The translations under genes were made by a program, and so were the position numbers. The notes beneath the pieces are model-generated. The model searched no databases. It saw only the letters and a program-made list of their open reading frames with translations, and was not told where the DNA came from. A stretch of DNA of 64,000 nucleotides from Malaya genurostris (taxonomy: Eukaryota; Arthropoda; Insecta; Diptera; Culicidae), in contig NC_080572.1 of the NCBI RefSeq assembly GCF_030247185.1, positions 11,301,007 through 11,365,006 of the forward strand, read 5' to 3'. Every line of letters starts with the position of its first letter. The first letter of the stretch is position 1. Positions 1 to 12,300 of this stretch are shown piece by piece.

Positions 1-3000
1 AACCTCATTGACACGCTCTTTCACCCATCATTAGATTCCCAAAAGCGACAAAACAGAAAATTTTCTCCGATTTGAACACCTCCACGCATTCGAAACATCA
101 AAACTTATTGATTTTCAAACCTCATTGACACGCTCTTTCACCCATCATTAGATTCCCAAAAGCGACAAAACAGAAAATTTTCTCCGATTTAAACACCTCC
201 ACGCATTCGAAACATCAAAACTTATTGATTTTCAAACCCCATTGACACGCTCTTTCACCCATCATTAGATTCCCAAAAGCGACAAACCAGAAAATTTTCT
301 CCGATTTGAACACCTCCACGCATTCGAAACATCAAAACTTATTGATTTTCAAACCCCATTGACACGCTCTTTCACCCATCATTAGATTCCCAAAAGCGAC
401 AAACCAGAAAATTTTCTCCGATTTGAACACCTCCACGCATTCGAAACATCAAAACTTATTGATTTTCAAACCTCATTGACACGCTCTTTCACCCATCATT
501 AGATTCCCAAAAGCGACAAAACAGAAAATTTTCTCCGATTTGAACACCTCCACGCATTCGAAACATCAAAACTTATTGATTTTGAAGCCCCATTGACACG
601 CTCTTTCACCCATCATTAGATTCCCAAAAGCGACAAAACAGAAAATTTTCTCCGATTTGAACACCTCCACGCATTCGAAACATCAAAACTTATTGATTTT
701 CAAACCTCATTGACACGCTCTTTCACCCATCATTAGATTCCCAAAAGCGACAAAACAGAAAATTTTCTCCGATTTGAACACCTCCACGCATTCGAAACAT
801 CAAAACTTATTGATTTTCAAACCTCATTGACACGCTCTTTCACCCATCATTAGATTCCCAAAAGCGACAAAACAGAAAATTTTCTCCGATTTGAACACCT
901 CCACGCATTCGAAACATCAAAACTTATTGATTTTCAAACCTCATTGACACGCTCTTTCACCCATCATTAGATTCCCAAAAGCGACAAAACAGAAAATTTT
1001 CTCCGATTTAAACACCTCCACGCATTCGAAACATCAAAACTTATTGATTTTCAAACCCCATTGACACGCTCTTTCACCCATCATTAGATTCCCAAAAGCG
1101 ACAAACCAGAAAATTTTCTCCGATTTGAACACCTCCACGCATTCGAAACATCAAAACTTATTGATTTTCAAACCCCATTGACACGCTCTTTCACCCATCA
1201 TTAGATTCCCAAAAGCGACAAACCAGAAAATTTTCTCCGATTTGAACACCTCCACGCATTCGAAACATCAAAACTTATTGATTTTCAAACCTCATTGACA
1301 CGCTCTTTCACCCATCATTAGATTCCCAAAAGCGACAAAACAGAAAATTTTCTCCGATTTGAACACCTCCACGCATTCGAAACATCAAAACTTATTGATT
1401 TTGAAGCCCCATTGACACGCTCTTTCACCCATCATTAGATTCCCAAAAGCGACAAAACAGAAAATTTTCTCCGATTTGAACACCTCCACGCATTCGAAAC
1501 ATCAAAACTTATTGATTTTCAAACCTCATTGACACGCTCTTTCACCCATCATTAGATTCCCAAAAGCGACAAAACAGAAAATTTTCTCCGATTTGAACAC
1601 CTCCACGCATTCGAAACATCAAAACTTATTGATTTTCAAACCCCATTGACACGCTCTTTCACCCATCATTAGATTCCCAAAAGCGACAAACCAGAAAATT
1701 TTCTCCGATTTGAACACCTCCACGCATTCGAAACATCAAAACTTATTGATTTTCAAACCTCATTGACACGCTCTTTCACCCATCATTAGATTCCCAAAAG
1801 CGACAAACCAGAAAATTTTCTCCGATTTGAACACCTCCACGCATTCGAAACATCAAAACTTATTGATTTTCAAACCCCATTGACACGCTCTTTCACCCAT
1901 CATTAGATTCCCAAAAGCGACAAACCAGAAAATTTTCTCCGATTTGAACACCTCCACGCATTCGAAACATCAAAACTTATTGATTTTCAAACCCCATTGA
2001 CACGCTCTTTCACCCATCATTAGATTCCCAAAAGCGACAAACCAGAAAATTTTCTCCGATTTGAACACCTCCACGCATTCGAAACATCAAAACTTATTGA
2101 TTTTCAAACCCCATTGACACGCTCTTTCACCCATCATTAGATTCCCAAAAGCGACAAACCAGAAAATTTTCTCCGATTTGAACACCTCCACGCATTCGAA
2201 ACATCAAAACTTATTGATTTTCAAACCTCATTGACACGCTCTTTCACCCATCATTAGATTCCCAAAAGCGACAAAACAGAAAATTTTCTCCGATTTGAAC
2301 ACCTCCACGCATTCGAAACATCAAAACTTATTGATTTTGAAGCCCCATTGACACGCTCTTTCACCCATCATTAGATTCCCAAAAGCGACAAACCAGAAAA
2401 TTTTCTCCGATTTAAACACCTCCACGCATTCGAAACATCAAAACTTATTGATTTTCAAACCCCATTGACACGCTCTTTCACCCATCATTAGATTCCCAAA
2501 AGCGACAAAACAGAAAATTTTCTCCGATTTGAACACCTCCACGCATTCGAAACATCAAAACTTATTGATTTTCAAACCCCATTGACACGCTCTTTCACCC
2601 ATCATTAGATTCCCAAAAGCGACAAAACAGAAAATTTTCTCCGATTTGAACACCTCCACGCATTCGAAACATCAAAACTTATTGATTTTGAAGCCCCATT
2701 GACACGCTCTTTCACCCATCATTAGATTCCCAAAAGCGACAAACCAGAAAATTTTCTCCGATTTAAACACCTCCACGCATTCGAAACATCAAAACTTATT
2801 GATTTTCAAACCCCATTGACACGCTCTTTCACCCATCATTAGATTCCCAAAAGCGACAAAACAGAAAATTTTCTCCGATTTGAACACCTCCACGCATTCG
2901 AAACATCAAAACTTATTGATTTTCAAACCTCATTGACACGCTCTTTCACCCATCATTAGATTCCCAAAAGCGACAAAACAGAAAATTTTCTCCGATTTGA

Positions 3001-5632
3001 ACACCTCCACGCATTCGAAACATCAAAACTTATTGATTTTCAAACCCCATTGACACGCTCTTTCACCCATCATTAGATTCCCAAAAGCGACAAACCAGAA
3101 AATTTTCTCCGATTTGAACACCTCCACGCATTCGAAACATCAAAACTTATTGATTTTCAAACCCCATTGACACGCTCTTTCACCCATCATTAGATTCCCA
3201 AAAGCGACAAACCAGAAAATTTTCTCCGATTTGAACACCTCCACGCATTCGAAACATCAAAACTTATTGATTTTCAAACCTCATTGACACGCTCTTTCAC
3301 CCATCATTAGATTCCCAAAAGCGACAAAACAGAAAATTTTCTCCGATTTGAACACCTCCACGCATTCGAAACATCAAAACTTATTGATTTTGAAGCCCCA
3401 TTGACACGCTCTTTCACCCATCATTAGATTCCCAAAAGCGACAAACCAGAAAATTTTCTCCGATTTAAACACCTCCACGCATTCGAAACATCAAAACTTA
3501 TTGATTTTCAAACCCCATTGACACGCTCTTTCACCCATCATTAGATTCCCAAAAGCGACAAAACAGAAAATTTTCTCCGATTTGAACACCTCCACGCATT
3601 CGAAACATCAAAACTTATTGATTTTGAAGCCCCATTGACACGCTCTTTCACCCATCATTAGATTCCCAAAAGCGACAAACCAGAAAATTTTCTCCGATTT
3701 GAACACCTCCACGCATTCGAAACATCAAAACTTATTGATTTTCAAACCCCATTGACACGCTCTTTCACCCATCATTAGATTCCCAAAAGCGACAAAACAG
3801 AAAATTTTCTCCGATTTAAACACCTCCACGCATTCGAAACATCAAAACTTATTGATTTTCAAACCCCATTGACACGCTCTTTCACCCATCATTAGATTCC
3901 CAAAAGCGACAAAACAGAAAATTTTCTCCGATTTGAACACCTCCACGCATTCGAAACATCAAAACTTATTGATTTTCAAACCCCATTGACACGCTCTTTC
4001 ACCCATCATTAGATTCCCAAAAGCGACAAACCAGAAAATTTTCTCCGATTTGAACACCTCCACGCATTCGAAACATCAAAACTTATTGATTTTCAAACCC
4101 CATTGACACGCTCTTTCACCCATCATTAGATTCCCAAAAGCGACAAAACAGAAAATTTTCTCCGATTTAAACACCTCCACGCATTCGAAACATCAAAACT
4201 TATTGATTTTCAAACCCCATTGACACGCTCTTTCACCCATCATTAGATTCCCAAAAGCGACAAAACAGAAAATTTTCTCCGATTTGAACACCTCCACGCA
4301 TTCGAAACATCAAAACTTATTGATTTTCAAACCCCATTGACACGCTCTTTCACCCATCATTAGATTCCCAAAAGCGACAAACCAGAAAATTTTCTCCGAT
4401 TTGAACACCTCCACGCATTCGAAACATCAAAACTTATTGATTTTCAAACCCCATTGACACGCTCTTTCACCCATCATTAGATTCCCAAAAGCGACAAACC
4501 AGAAAATTTTCTCCGATTTGAACACCTCCACGCATTCGAAACATCAAAACTTATTGATTTTCAAACCTCATTGACACGCTCTTTCACCCATCATTAGATT
4601 CCCAAAAGCGACAAAACAGAAAATTTTCACCGATTCAAACACCTCCACGCATTCGAAACATCAAAACTTATTGATTTTCAAACCCCATTGACACGCTCTT
4701 TCACCCATCATTAGATTCCCAAAAGCGACAAAACAGAAAATTTTCTCCGATTTGAACACCTCCACGCATTCGAAACATCAAAACTTATTGATTTTGAAGC
4801 CCCATTGACACGCTCTTTCACCCATCATTAGATTCCCAAAAGCGACAAAACAGAAAATTTTCTCCGATTTGAACACCTCCACGCATTCGAAACATCAAAA
4901 CTTATTGATTTTCAAACCTCATTGACACGCTCTTTCACCCATCATTAGATTCCCAAAAGCGACAAAACAGAAAATTTTCTCCGATTTAAACACCTCCACG
5001 CATTCGAAACATCAAAACTTATTGATTTTCAAACCCCATTGACACGCTCTTTCACCCATCATTAGATTCCCAAAAGCGACAAAACAGAAAATTTTCTCCG
5101 ATTTGAACACCTCCACGCATTCGAAACATCAAAACTTATTGATTTTGAAGCCCCATTGACACGCTCTTTCACCCATCATTAGATTCCCAAAAGCGACAAA
5201 ACAGAAAATTTTCTCCGATTTGAACACCTCCACGCATTCGAAACATCAAAACTTATTGATTTTCAAACCCCATTGACACGCTCTTTCACCCATCATTAGA
5301 TTCCCAAAAGCGACAAAACAGAAAATTTTCTCCGATTTGAACACCTCCACGCATTCGAAACATCAAAATTGATTGATTTTGAAGCCCCATTGACACGCTC
5401 TTTCACCCATCATTAGATTCCCAAAAGCGACAAAACAGAAAATTTTCTCCGATTTGAACACCTCCACGCATTCGAAACATCAAAACTTATTGATTTTCAA
5501 ACCCCATTGACACGCTCTTTCACCCATCATTAGATTCCCAAAAGCGACAAAACAGAAAATTTTCTCCGATTTGAACACCTCCACGCATTCGAAACATCAA
5601 AATTGATTGATTTTGAAGCCCCATTGACACGC
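1..5632. repeat. 117-bp tandem satellite array, about 48 copies
   Basis: Head-to-tail units of exactly 117 bp fill the first 5.6 kb; 48 full units can be counted and a last one breaks off after about 16 bp near 5632. Units differ at only a few fixed positions: the junction (caaacctc, caaacccc or gaagcccc), aaaacag or aaaccag, and gaacacc or aaacacc. Length 117 is a multiple of three, yet no long open frame exists, so it does not look coding. The array is open at the left edge of the window, so its true size is unknown. Confidence 0.98.
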
Positions 5633-5745
5633 CCTATTACGTACCGCTAATCTTTTGTTGGATGCATAATTTTCTATTGTCATCAATTTTCGCACCCCTC
5701 ACCAGATGAAACACAACATCAACGATTTAAAAAGTAAATCAATTT
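5633..5745. other. unique-looking junction sequence after the satellite
   Basis: The satellite ends abruptly and ordinary AT-rich sequence follows. I see no gene or repeat here. Confidence 0.5.
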
Positions 5746-6045
5746 GCATTCATGTCTGATCACGATCACGTTTGATTTTTGTCACAATGCTCAAAACAGA
5801 TCAAATCATCCAATGATTGATCTTACAAAAATCTAGATCAGCTGTGTTTCAAAATCAGCAGTGATTTTGTGTAACGGAAGATCATTGCCGATCGTCCTAG
5901 ATGTGATTTGGAGATGACTGATCAACTGATCGTAAAAAGATCAGATCAGTAGTGATCTTTAAAGGAAAGATCACAAGTGATTCATGATCAGTAGTGATCG
6001 TGATTTGATGATTTTTTGATCGTGATTTTGCCAGCCCTGTGCAAT
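5746..6045. repeat. GATC-dense degenerate repeat, possible MITE
   Basis: About sixteen GATC tetranucleotides occur within 300 bp, mostly as variants of tgatcacgatcac and agtgatc. The right side ends in gattttgccagccctg, a type of terminus often seen on insect DNA-transposon relics. No matching left terminus was found, so the element class is open. Confidence 0.6.
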
Positions 6046-7120
6046 CATATTATGGATTACCTTGTTTATTGCACGAAAATTAGAGATTTAAGGATCGATT
6101 CTCTCACAATAGCCTGTCGGTTTACCTAGAGTACAGAAGATAGTGTTTTGGAACATCAAGTGGAAGTAATTTTCACAATTTGAGAGTCGCAATCAGTATC
6201 AAAACATCGCAGTGTTTTGGGAAAACGTACAGAATTGTAAAGTAACGTTATGTTTAATTGCCTGCTCCAAACATGTGCATGAAAATAGATGTTAATGCAC
6301 AAAATATTTTTATCTGTATATTTAAAGTCCTACTGAACTATGAAGGATGAATCCGACTGTATTTTTGAAGTCACGATAAATAAGCTAATTGCTGTTGTGG
6401 TTTGTCGTCATTTGACAGCGCAGGAATTAAGTTTCACTCAATAGTCATAACCTCACAAAATGAACATCGTTTGACTGTTATCAGTCGGTGGTTCACATGT
6501 TCAGATGTAATTTTATAGTGCCATTTATCCTATCTATTCCACAGCATTCCAAACAAACCCTTGATAGCTGTCAAAGATGGGAATGATTCATCGGTAGTTC
6601 ATTTGGGACGCCATCGAAGAAAACTTAACGAAATGATTCTTAGAATTTGGAAGAACTAGTTCACATAATAGAAGATTTGAAACTGAAAGAAGGAACGAAA
6701 ATGGGGAAATTCAAAGGAGAGACAAGAACCGAAAATATGTGGTGAGAGATTCGGCGTGTATTGTGCCGGTGAGCTCGGTTGAATTTTGCATTTACTTCAC
6801 GCCATCTTAGCGGTTTGCGCAGAACGGTGAGGTGACATTAGCAATTCAACATTCAACTGCTAATGCACTATTAAATCGAAAACGAAACGTAAAACGGAAA
6901 GAACGTCAATGTTTCGAAAAGAGTGTTAGGGGAGTTCAAAACAGATGTAATAATGTAAACAATATTTGAAAATTCTCTCAGACCTATTAAATGACAAAAA
7001 TGTTATATTATATCTCAGGAGGCGCTAGTGCGCATGTAAAAATTAAATTTCTGAAGAGTTGCTTGAAATTGATGACTTCGACATAGTTTTTAAACAAGTC
7101 GGTGGATGATAGACAAATTG
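6046..7120. other. intergenic, no feature recognised
   Basis: AT-rich sequence with no long open frame, no splice-linked coding segments and no clear terminal repeats. Confidence 0.5.
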
Positions 7121-7125
7121 AAAAA

Positions 7126-7299
7126 TTCTATTTAAAATGTTCAAAACGACGAATGAAACAATGAGAGATTCTCTTTGTTTATTTTCTCTTTCGATTATTG
7201 CGAAATATTCAAATTAAAACCGCAATAATCGAAAGAGAATGTAAACAAAGATAATCTCTCATTGTTACATTCGTCGTTTTGAACATTTTATACAGAATT
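7126..7299. repeat. near-perfect inverted repeat (hairpin)
   Basis: A left arm at 7126-7202 and a right arm at about 7221-7299 are reverse complements with few mismatches, separated by an 18-base AT-rich loop. Short similar sequences (ggcgctagtg near 7021 and acgctagtg near 7312) flank it. It may be a foldback MITE or, if transcribed, a long hairpin RNA. Confidence 0.85.
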
Positions 7300-7675
7300 A
7301 TTTCCCAGGATACGCTAGTGAGAAACTAAAATACTAGAATAAAATAGTTATCGGAACGTTTAGATAGAGTAAAATCCATGTTTTGTACAAATCGTATCAA
7401 TTATATGTAGTTTTATTCCCTGGAAGGATTCGTAGTGTCAGTAGGATCGTAGCACCAGCCATGCAATGGTTCTGTACACTATGAATCGGCTGCGAAGTCA
7501 GTTGAAACAGAAGGTCAAATTCCACTACAGGAATGTAATACCAAGGCTTTGCTTTGTATGATTATATATAATGCTGTAGTGTTTGACGACTAGACGTCGG
7601 TTAATGATGTTTATGTTAAAGTCTGGTCGGTTAATGATATTTATCTTCTGGTTTAAGGACTCTGTGGCCCTTATT

Positions 7676-7966
7676 ACCATTCTCACTTCCACTTCCACTT
7701 TCACTTCACTTGAGTTTACCTATTACCAGTATCACGCTCAGTGAAGTAATCACTGTAGTGAAAAAATCATTTTTTTTTCCAACAAAATTTTGGTGATTCA
7801 TAATAACAACAAGCTCATGTAAGTAATTACTTTTTTCTCTGAAGCGACTTTCGAGATAAAGACCTTCATTCACTTCACTTGGTTTTCACCGTGAAGTGAT
7901 ACCGATAATAAGGCAAAACTCACTTCACTTGGTTTTCACCGTGTAGTGATACCTGTAATAAGGGCC
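7676..7966. mobile_element. MITE with ggcccttattac termini
   Basis: The two ends are inverted copies of ggcccttattac. Inside, a 50-bp-spaced direct repeat of cacttcacttggttttcacc lies near 7871 and 7921, and motifs of the tcacttcact type recur. No clear target duplication was seen and there is no coding capacity. Confidence 0.7.
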
Positions 7967-8405
7967 AGTAACTGCACACAAAGACACGGTAACATCAGTT
8001 TGAAAGAGGAATTTTGTTTTCTTTACGATTATCGACGCTAACGGACATTCAATTGAAAAATAACATACTCAGGGAGTCAATTTAAGTTACATAAAAATTA
8101 TGGATTTATTAAAAGTTTTGAGTAATTTTTGATCAAATTGATTTTATTACCATTTTGTCCTCAAATATCGCACGCACCCTGTTTATTCACATTCTGAGTT
8201 TCCAAACCAAAATAGTTTTGTATTGATTTTCATAAGTTAATAAGTTTTTGGCAACTTAATTGTGCTGTTGAAAGAACCATATTGTTTCCTGAAGAAAAAC
8301 GCAGGTACTTTGTGACAACCCACAGTATTCAGCTTTTCACATGCAACATTCGATCTAGAAATGAAAACTATTTTTTATTTCTTCATAAATCAATAAATCG
8401 GCGCC
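7967..8405. other. intergenic and 3' flank of AKR1
   Basis: AT-rich. On the - strand an AATAAA at 8374-8379 lies about 30 bases after the AKR1 stop and is its likely poly(A) signal. The short open frame from 8282 overlaps the AKR1 last exon in antisense and is not believed. Confidence 0.5.
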
Positions 8406-9546
8406 TCAAAATTCAATTCCAAAAGGGTAGTATTTATGCTTTTTCAACGGTGGAAACGGAAGTGTTCGTTCCGACTGGAACCCATCCATGATCTGCATCT
8501 CTTCATCAGTTAAAGTGAAATTGAACACATCGAGATTCTGTGTGATACGTGCTTCCTTGGTAGAATAGGGAATCGGAATTGTTCCTAATTGTATCTATGG
8601 AAAGATTATTAGGTACTAATTTAGCACTTCTTTAATTCTAAACCTTATCTTACTAGATATCTGAGGATTACTTGACCGTCGGTCTTTCCATACTTGCGTC
8701 CAATTTCGAGCACTTTTGGATCTCCCAGAGCCGACTTATTACCATACGTTAACCGATGCGGGCGACCCATCGGACCAAAGGCTGTTACCGTAATGCCGTG
8801 ACTTTTACAGAATTCCATCAGTTTTTTCTGATTCCAACCAGGATTGACCTCAATCTGATTGTTAACTGGTTTAATCTCAGCCATCGCTAAAATTCGCTTG
8901 ATTTGCTCGCTATTAAAATTTGACAGACCGATGCTACGAACTTTGCCACTATTAACCAACTTTTCCATGGCCTTCCATGTTTCGACGTAGTCCACATCAG
9001 AGTATAGAGGATTTCCATCAGCGTCTTTCGGTTGCATGTCTCCATATTCGTAACCTTGAAATTGGAGTCCCATCGGGGAGTGCATCAGATACAGATCGAT
9101 GTAATCGATGTTGAGCATATCGAACGACCTCTGAAACGCTTCGGCAACGTAATTTGGATCGTGGAACGTATTCCATAGCTGATAACATAATAAATCAATT
9201 AATTACCTGGACGATCATTTCATAACACTATCACCTTCGACGTAACGAACAAATCTTCACGCTTGACTATGCCTTCGGAAATTTTTGCCCGTATTGCTTC
9301 ACCTACTTCGACTTCATTCTCGTACAGGAAAGCGGTATCAATGTGCCTATAACCAGAGTCGATTGCTTTCTTCACTAGGTCAAATCCTTGTTCACGCGTG
9401 GCCTTTCAATGTCAAATGAAAAGTTTTGCTTTCAGCGTAATTCGCATCTGCAAAGTATGCAGCAGGCTTACCAAGTATGTACCGTATCCTATTCCAGGTA
9501 TTTCGTAGCCGTTTCCGAGACTAACACCAGGAACGGACTTCGACAT
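8406..9546 (-). CDS. aldo-keto reductase AKR1 (divergent cofactor site), 4 exons
   Basis: Spliced as complement(8406-8594, 8654-9178, 9235-9402, 9472-9546), giving 318 residues, the usual AKR length. The fold is a single-domain TIM barrel expected to reduce carbonyl substrates in the cytosol. The catalytic tetrad is intact: D47, Y52, K81 and H114. Exons 1 and 2 (25 and 56 codons, phase 0) match the three paralogues, but this gene has an extra 59-bp intron after the RYL motif. Two cofactor positions are changed: the IPKS motif reads IPYS, losing the lysine that binds the NADPH 2'-phosphate in aldose reductase, and the usual TAYSPLG reads TAFGPMG, replacing the tyrosine that stacks on nicotinamide. 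The frame is open throughout, so it looks like a functional but diverged enzyme. The substrate cannot be told from sequence. Confidence 0.9.
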
Positions 9547-9618
9547 ATTCAACGCAATGCGAGATTACAAACAACTGTCTGGCAAGAAACCGTCTGACAA
9601 AACAAACACTGCACACTC

Positions 9619-9627
9619 TCTTATAAA
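9619..9627 (-). promoter_or_regulatory. TATA box of AKR1
   Basis: On the - strand the sequence reads TTTATAAGAG about 75 bases upstream of the AKR1 start codon, a suitable distance for a short 5' UTR. Inferred from position and motif only. Confidence 0.55.
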
Positions 9628-9785
9628 TGGAAACTGCACTACGCGAAATGGTACCACTACAGCCGCGCGAAGTTTAAAATGAGCAAAATATTGCGAGCGT
9701 CGCGCCCGCTAGATTGGAGTTAGTGTGAACGAGGAAACATTACAGACTCTCATAGTAACAGACCGGCGAATACTAGCCGCACTGA
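9628..9785. other. AKR1 upstream region
   Basis: No specific element recognised beyond the TATA box. Confidence 0.4.
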
Positions 9786-10050
9786 AAGACCGAAATCAGC
9801 ATTTTTGCGAAAAAAATAGTTGATTTTCTTATTTTAATTAGTTATTTTTTGAGACAACTAAAGAAATCTTACTTTTGCTAATTTAGATTTTTTAATTCTC
9901 AATCCCTGAATAATAATAAAATACTCGTTGAAATGGCTATTTTTGAATTCACCAATTAAACGTGCTGTCATTGCTTAAGTAAGGTACATTCCATGTCCAT
10001 TCAACTAATTTTTTAGTTGAATTAGAAAAATAAAATGTTGTTTTCAACCA
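9786..10050 (+). repeat. dispersed repeat A, copy 1
   Basis: About 260 bp that closely matches 12776-13037 in the same orientation. Both begin at gaccga.atcagcattt and end near ataaaa..ttgttttcaa, with an internal palindrome attcaacta...agttgaat. The two ends are weakly inverted copies of each other (gaaatcagcatttt against gaaaacaacatttt), suggesting a nonautonomous DNA transposon. Confidence 0.75.
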
Positions 10051-10188
10051 ACATGAATGGATGAATTGGCTTCTGTAAGTCTGCAGCTTTATGGTGCCGT
10101 GTCACCGAAAAAACGGTAACACCGGAATGACTACTAGCCACTAGATGGCACACTACTATTAAAAAAAATTAAAAATTAAAATTAAAGA

Positions 10189-10330
10189 AAAACCTAGTGG
10201 TGTAACAATGCCTTTTTCATATTACTTATATTTTCAAAAACATGACTAGAAGATTCTGTTAAGTTTCTTTTTTTCAACCTTGAATAAAATCAAAAACTTT
10301 CTTCAGTATAAACTACCATCACCTTTTCAA
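10189..10330 (-). repeat. dispersed repeat B, copy 1
   Basis: Reverse complement of the sequence at 18222-18365, including the stretch around cattatact tatattttcaaaaacat and the terminal motif cctagtggtg. Related tails (ctaggtggattaaa) also occur near 18355 and 23208, so this is a family with several members here. Confidence 0.75.
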
Positions 10331-10610
10331 TCATTAAATGGCAAAGTACGTCCGTTAGTTGACTGAGTCACCCAAGCCGCTGATGAGTAAATGGTCCATA
10401 CAAATTTATATAGTCCCACTTGCTAACCAAGCTCAAATTACAGTAAGAACTAATAAAATTCATTTCAATCCCACATTAAGTCATTACAAAAGGAATTTTT
10501 GCGTCATTTGACAATTTATACAGTAAAAATATCTGAAAATTTCTCAGCTCAAAAAAATCTTGTGTTTTCACATCTTATAAAATGGAATAAATGGAGCGTC
10601 ATGTTTCAAA

Positions 10611-10970
10611 CTAATTTATATGCAAGAACATGTAGAATTGTGTGATTTGAAAATTACATGGCTTGAAATCGAATGAAATAAAAAACAAAATGTCGATAGC
10701 AACTGCGCGAGATTTGAACAAAAAAGCATCAGATCTCAAAGCGCTACAGGTTATCGACTGAGACACAGAAGCACATATCTGCTTAGTGAATAATTGATAC
10801 CTCTAAACGCATACAGCGTCACTTGGTAGCCAAGTGCAAATTACATTAGGAGCCAGTAAAATTCTGCACGAGTGGAATATTGCGTCAATTGACATGTTAA
10901 GTTGTTATGAATCGTATCGTTTGTAGAATTATGCCACCTGTAAAATTTACAATTTTTTTCTGTGTTAATA
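10611..10970 (-). repeat. tRNA-related SINE-like copy 1 with flanking repeat
   Basis: On the - strand, 10692-10783 carries a box A-like stretch (10749-10765, TGTCTCAGTCGATAACC) and a box B-like GTTCAAATCTC (10709-10719). The surrounding 360 bp resembles 11965-12300. It is a retroposon-type repeat, not a functional tRNA gene, because stems are poorly paired and several copies are degenerate. Confidence 0.6.
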
Positions 10971-11219
10971 AAATGAAATCTTAATGCTTACACGAACAGT
11001 GAAAACAGCAATCTGCATTAGACACAATTTTTCATTAAATGTAACATAAATTTGAAAAAATCTATTCACATATTAATATTAAATTTGTTGCCGTTAATTT
11101 TTTTATGCAGAGTACACTTTAAAAAAGATAATTCTCATTTTTCTTTCTATCAGTTGTATTTTCCATCATGATTGATTGAAATTAACATGTTTAGCGCGTA
11201 AATTTCACTTACCGCTTCC

Positions 11220-11360
11220 ACACGAGTAACTAGTACGACTGTATGAATTTATATATACGATTTACCTAACCAGCAGATACGTGCTTCTGTGGCTCAATGA
11301 ATAGACGGACGCTCTGTAATCAAATGGTTCTTGGTTCAAATCCTAGTTGTTATCTATCAA
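11220..11360 (+). repeat. tRNA-related SINE-like copy 2
   Basis: Plus-strand copy of the same family: tggctcaatga (box A-like, 11290-11300) and ggttcaaatcc (box B, 11333-11343) lie 32 bases apart, preceded by the shared lead cagatacgtgcttctgtg. Confidence 0.6.
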
Positions 11361-11964
11361 TCAAACTTATCTTTTATATTTCGATATTCTTGCATCATTT
11401 TTTTTTCAAATCACAGGGTAATTTTCTGTTATTTCTGATGGATACTTTTTGTTACATCTGATTCAATTCAATTTTACAGGTTTCTTTCAAACTTCGAAGT
11501 GGTATCGGTGCAAAAAGTGTAGCACAGGTTTAGTGCAATTGGCAATTGGTTTCAGTACATCCTTCACTACGGCCCTTTTACGTTATCGATTATTTCTAGT
11601 TCTACATCAATTTAGGTTGCACGTAAAGCATGATCTAATATTCTCGAGTATCATGCATTTGGTGCAATATGCAATTTCAACTGGTTTTTGATGATTGACG
11701 GAAAACACGCGTTAAACTACATTGAAATAACATGGATATCTCACACGCACGGTGTGTGGCACACATGACACAAACTGAAACTGATCGTGACCAGATACTT
11801 TTTCTCTTCTATATGGAAATCATCAATAGAAATTTCGCAACTTGCGCAGCAAGATGTTTTCAATGTAACCAAGAGCTTAAATATATAAAAAGACTCACCA
11901 AGTTCGAAAAATTCTTGTGAATTTATATCTCATCAGATGCACATACATGGAGCGTCATATTTTA
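11361..11964. other. intergenic, no feature recognised
   Basis: Two short open frames (11449-11691, 11732-11920) have no recognisable motif, and I treat them as chance. Confidence 0.45.
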
Positions 11965-12300
11965 CACAAATTTATATTTAAGAACATGAAAAATTGTGTG
12001 ATTTGGAAATTACATGACTTTAAACGAATGGAATGAAATAAATCAAAAGATCGTCAGCAACAACGCGACCTGAATCGAAAAACATTAGATCACAAGGCAC
12101 ACCAGATAGTCGACTGAGTCACAGAAGCACATATCTCCTTGTCTGGTAAATCGTGCACATAAATTCATACAGTCTTACTTGCTCAATAATTTTTTGTACA
12201 AATGGAATATTGTGTCATTTAAGAAGTTAAGTAGTTATGAATTGTATCGTTTGTAGAATTATGTCATCTGTGAAATTAATAATTTCTTTCTGTGCAGTTT
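11965..12300 (-). repeat. tRNA-related SINE-like copy 3 with flanking repeat
   Basis: Minus-strand copy; 12050-12137 includes GTGACTCAGTCGAC (box A-like) and CGATTCAGGTC (box B-like). Its flanks match copy 1 at 10611-10970 over most of their length. Confidence 0.6.

Noticed and set aside
1..5632. CRISPR-like array
   Set aside because: The repeats are contiguous 117-bp units with no unique spacers; it is a satellite.
8282..8491. 69-codon open frame on the + strand
   Set aside because: It is antisense to the last exon of AKR1 and has no motif.
11281..11350. functional tRNA gene
   Set aside because: Boxes A and B are present, but the acceptor and anticodon stems do not pair well and related degenerate copies lie nearby; it is a SINE-like repeat.
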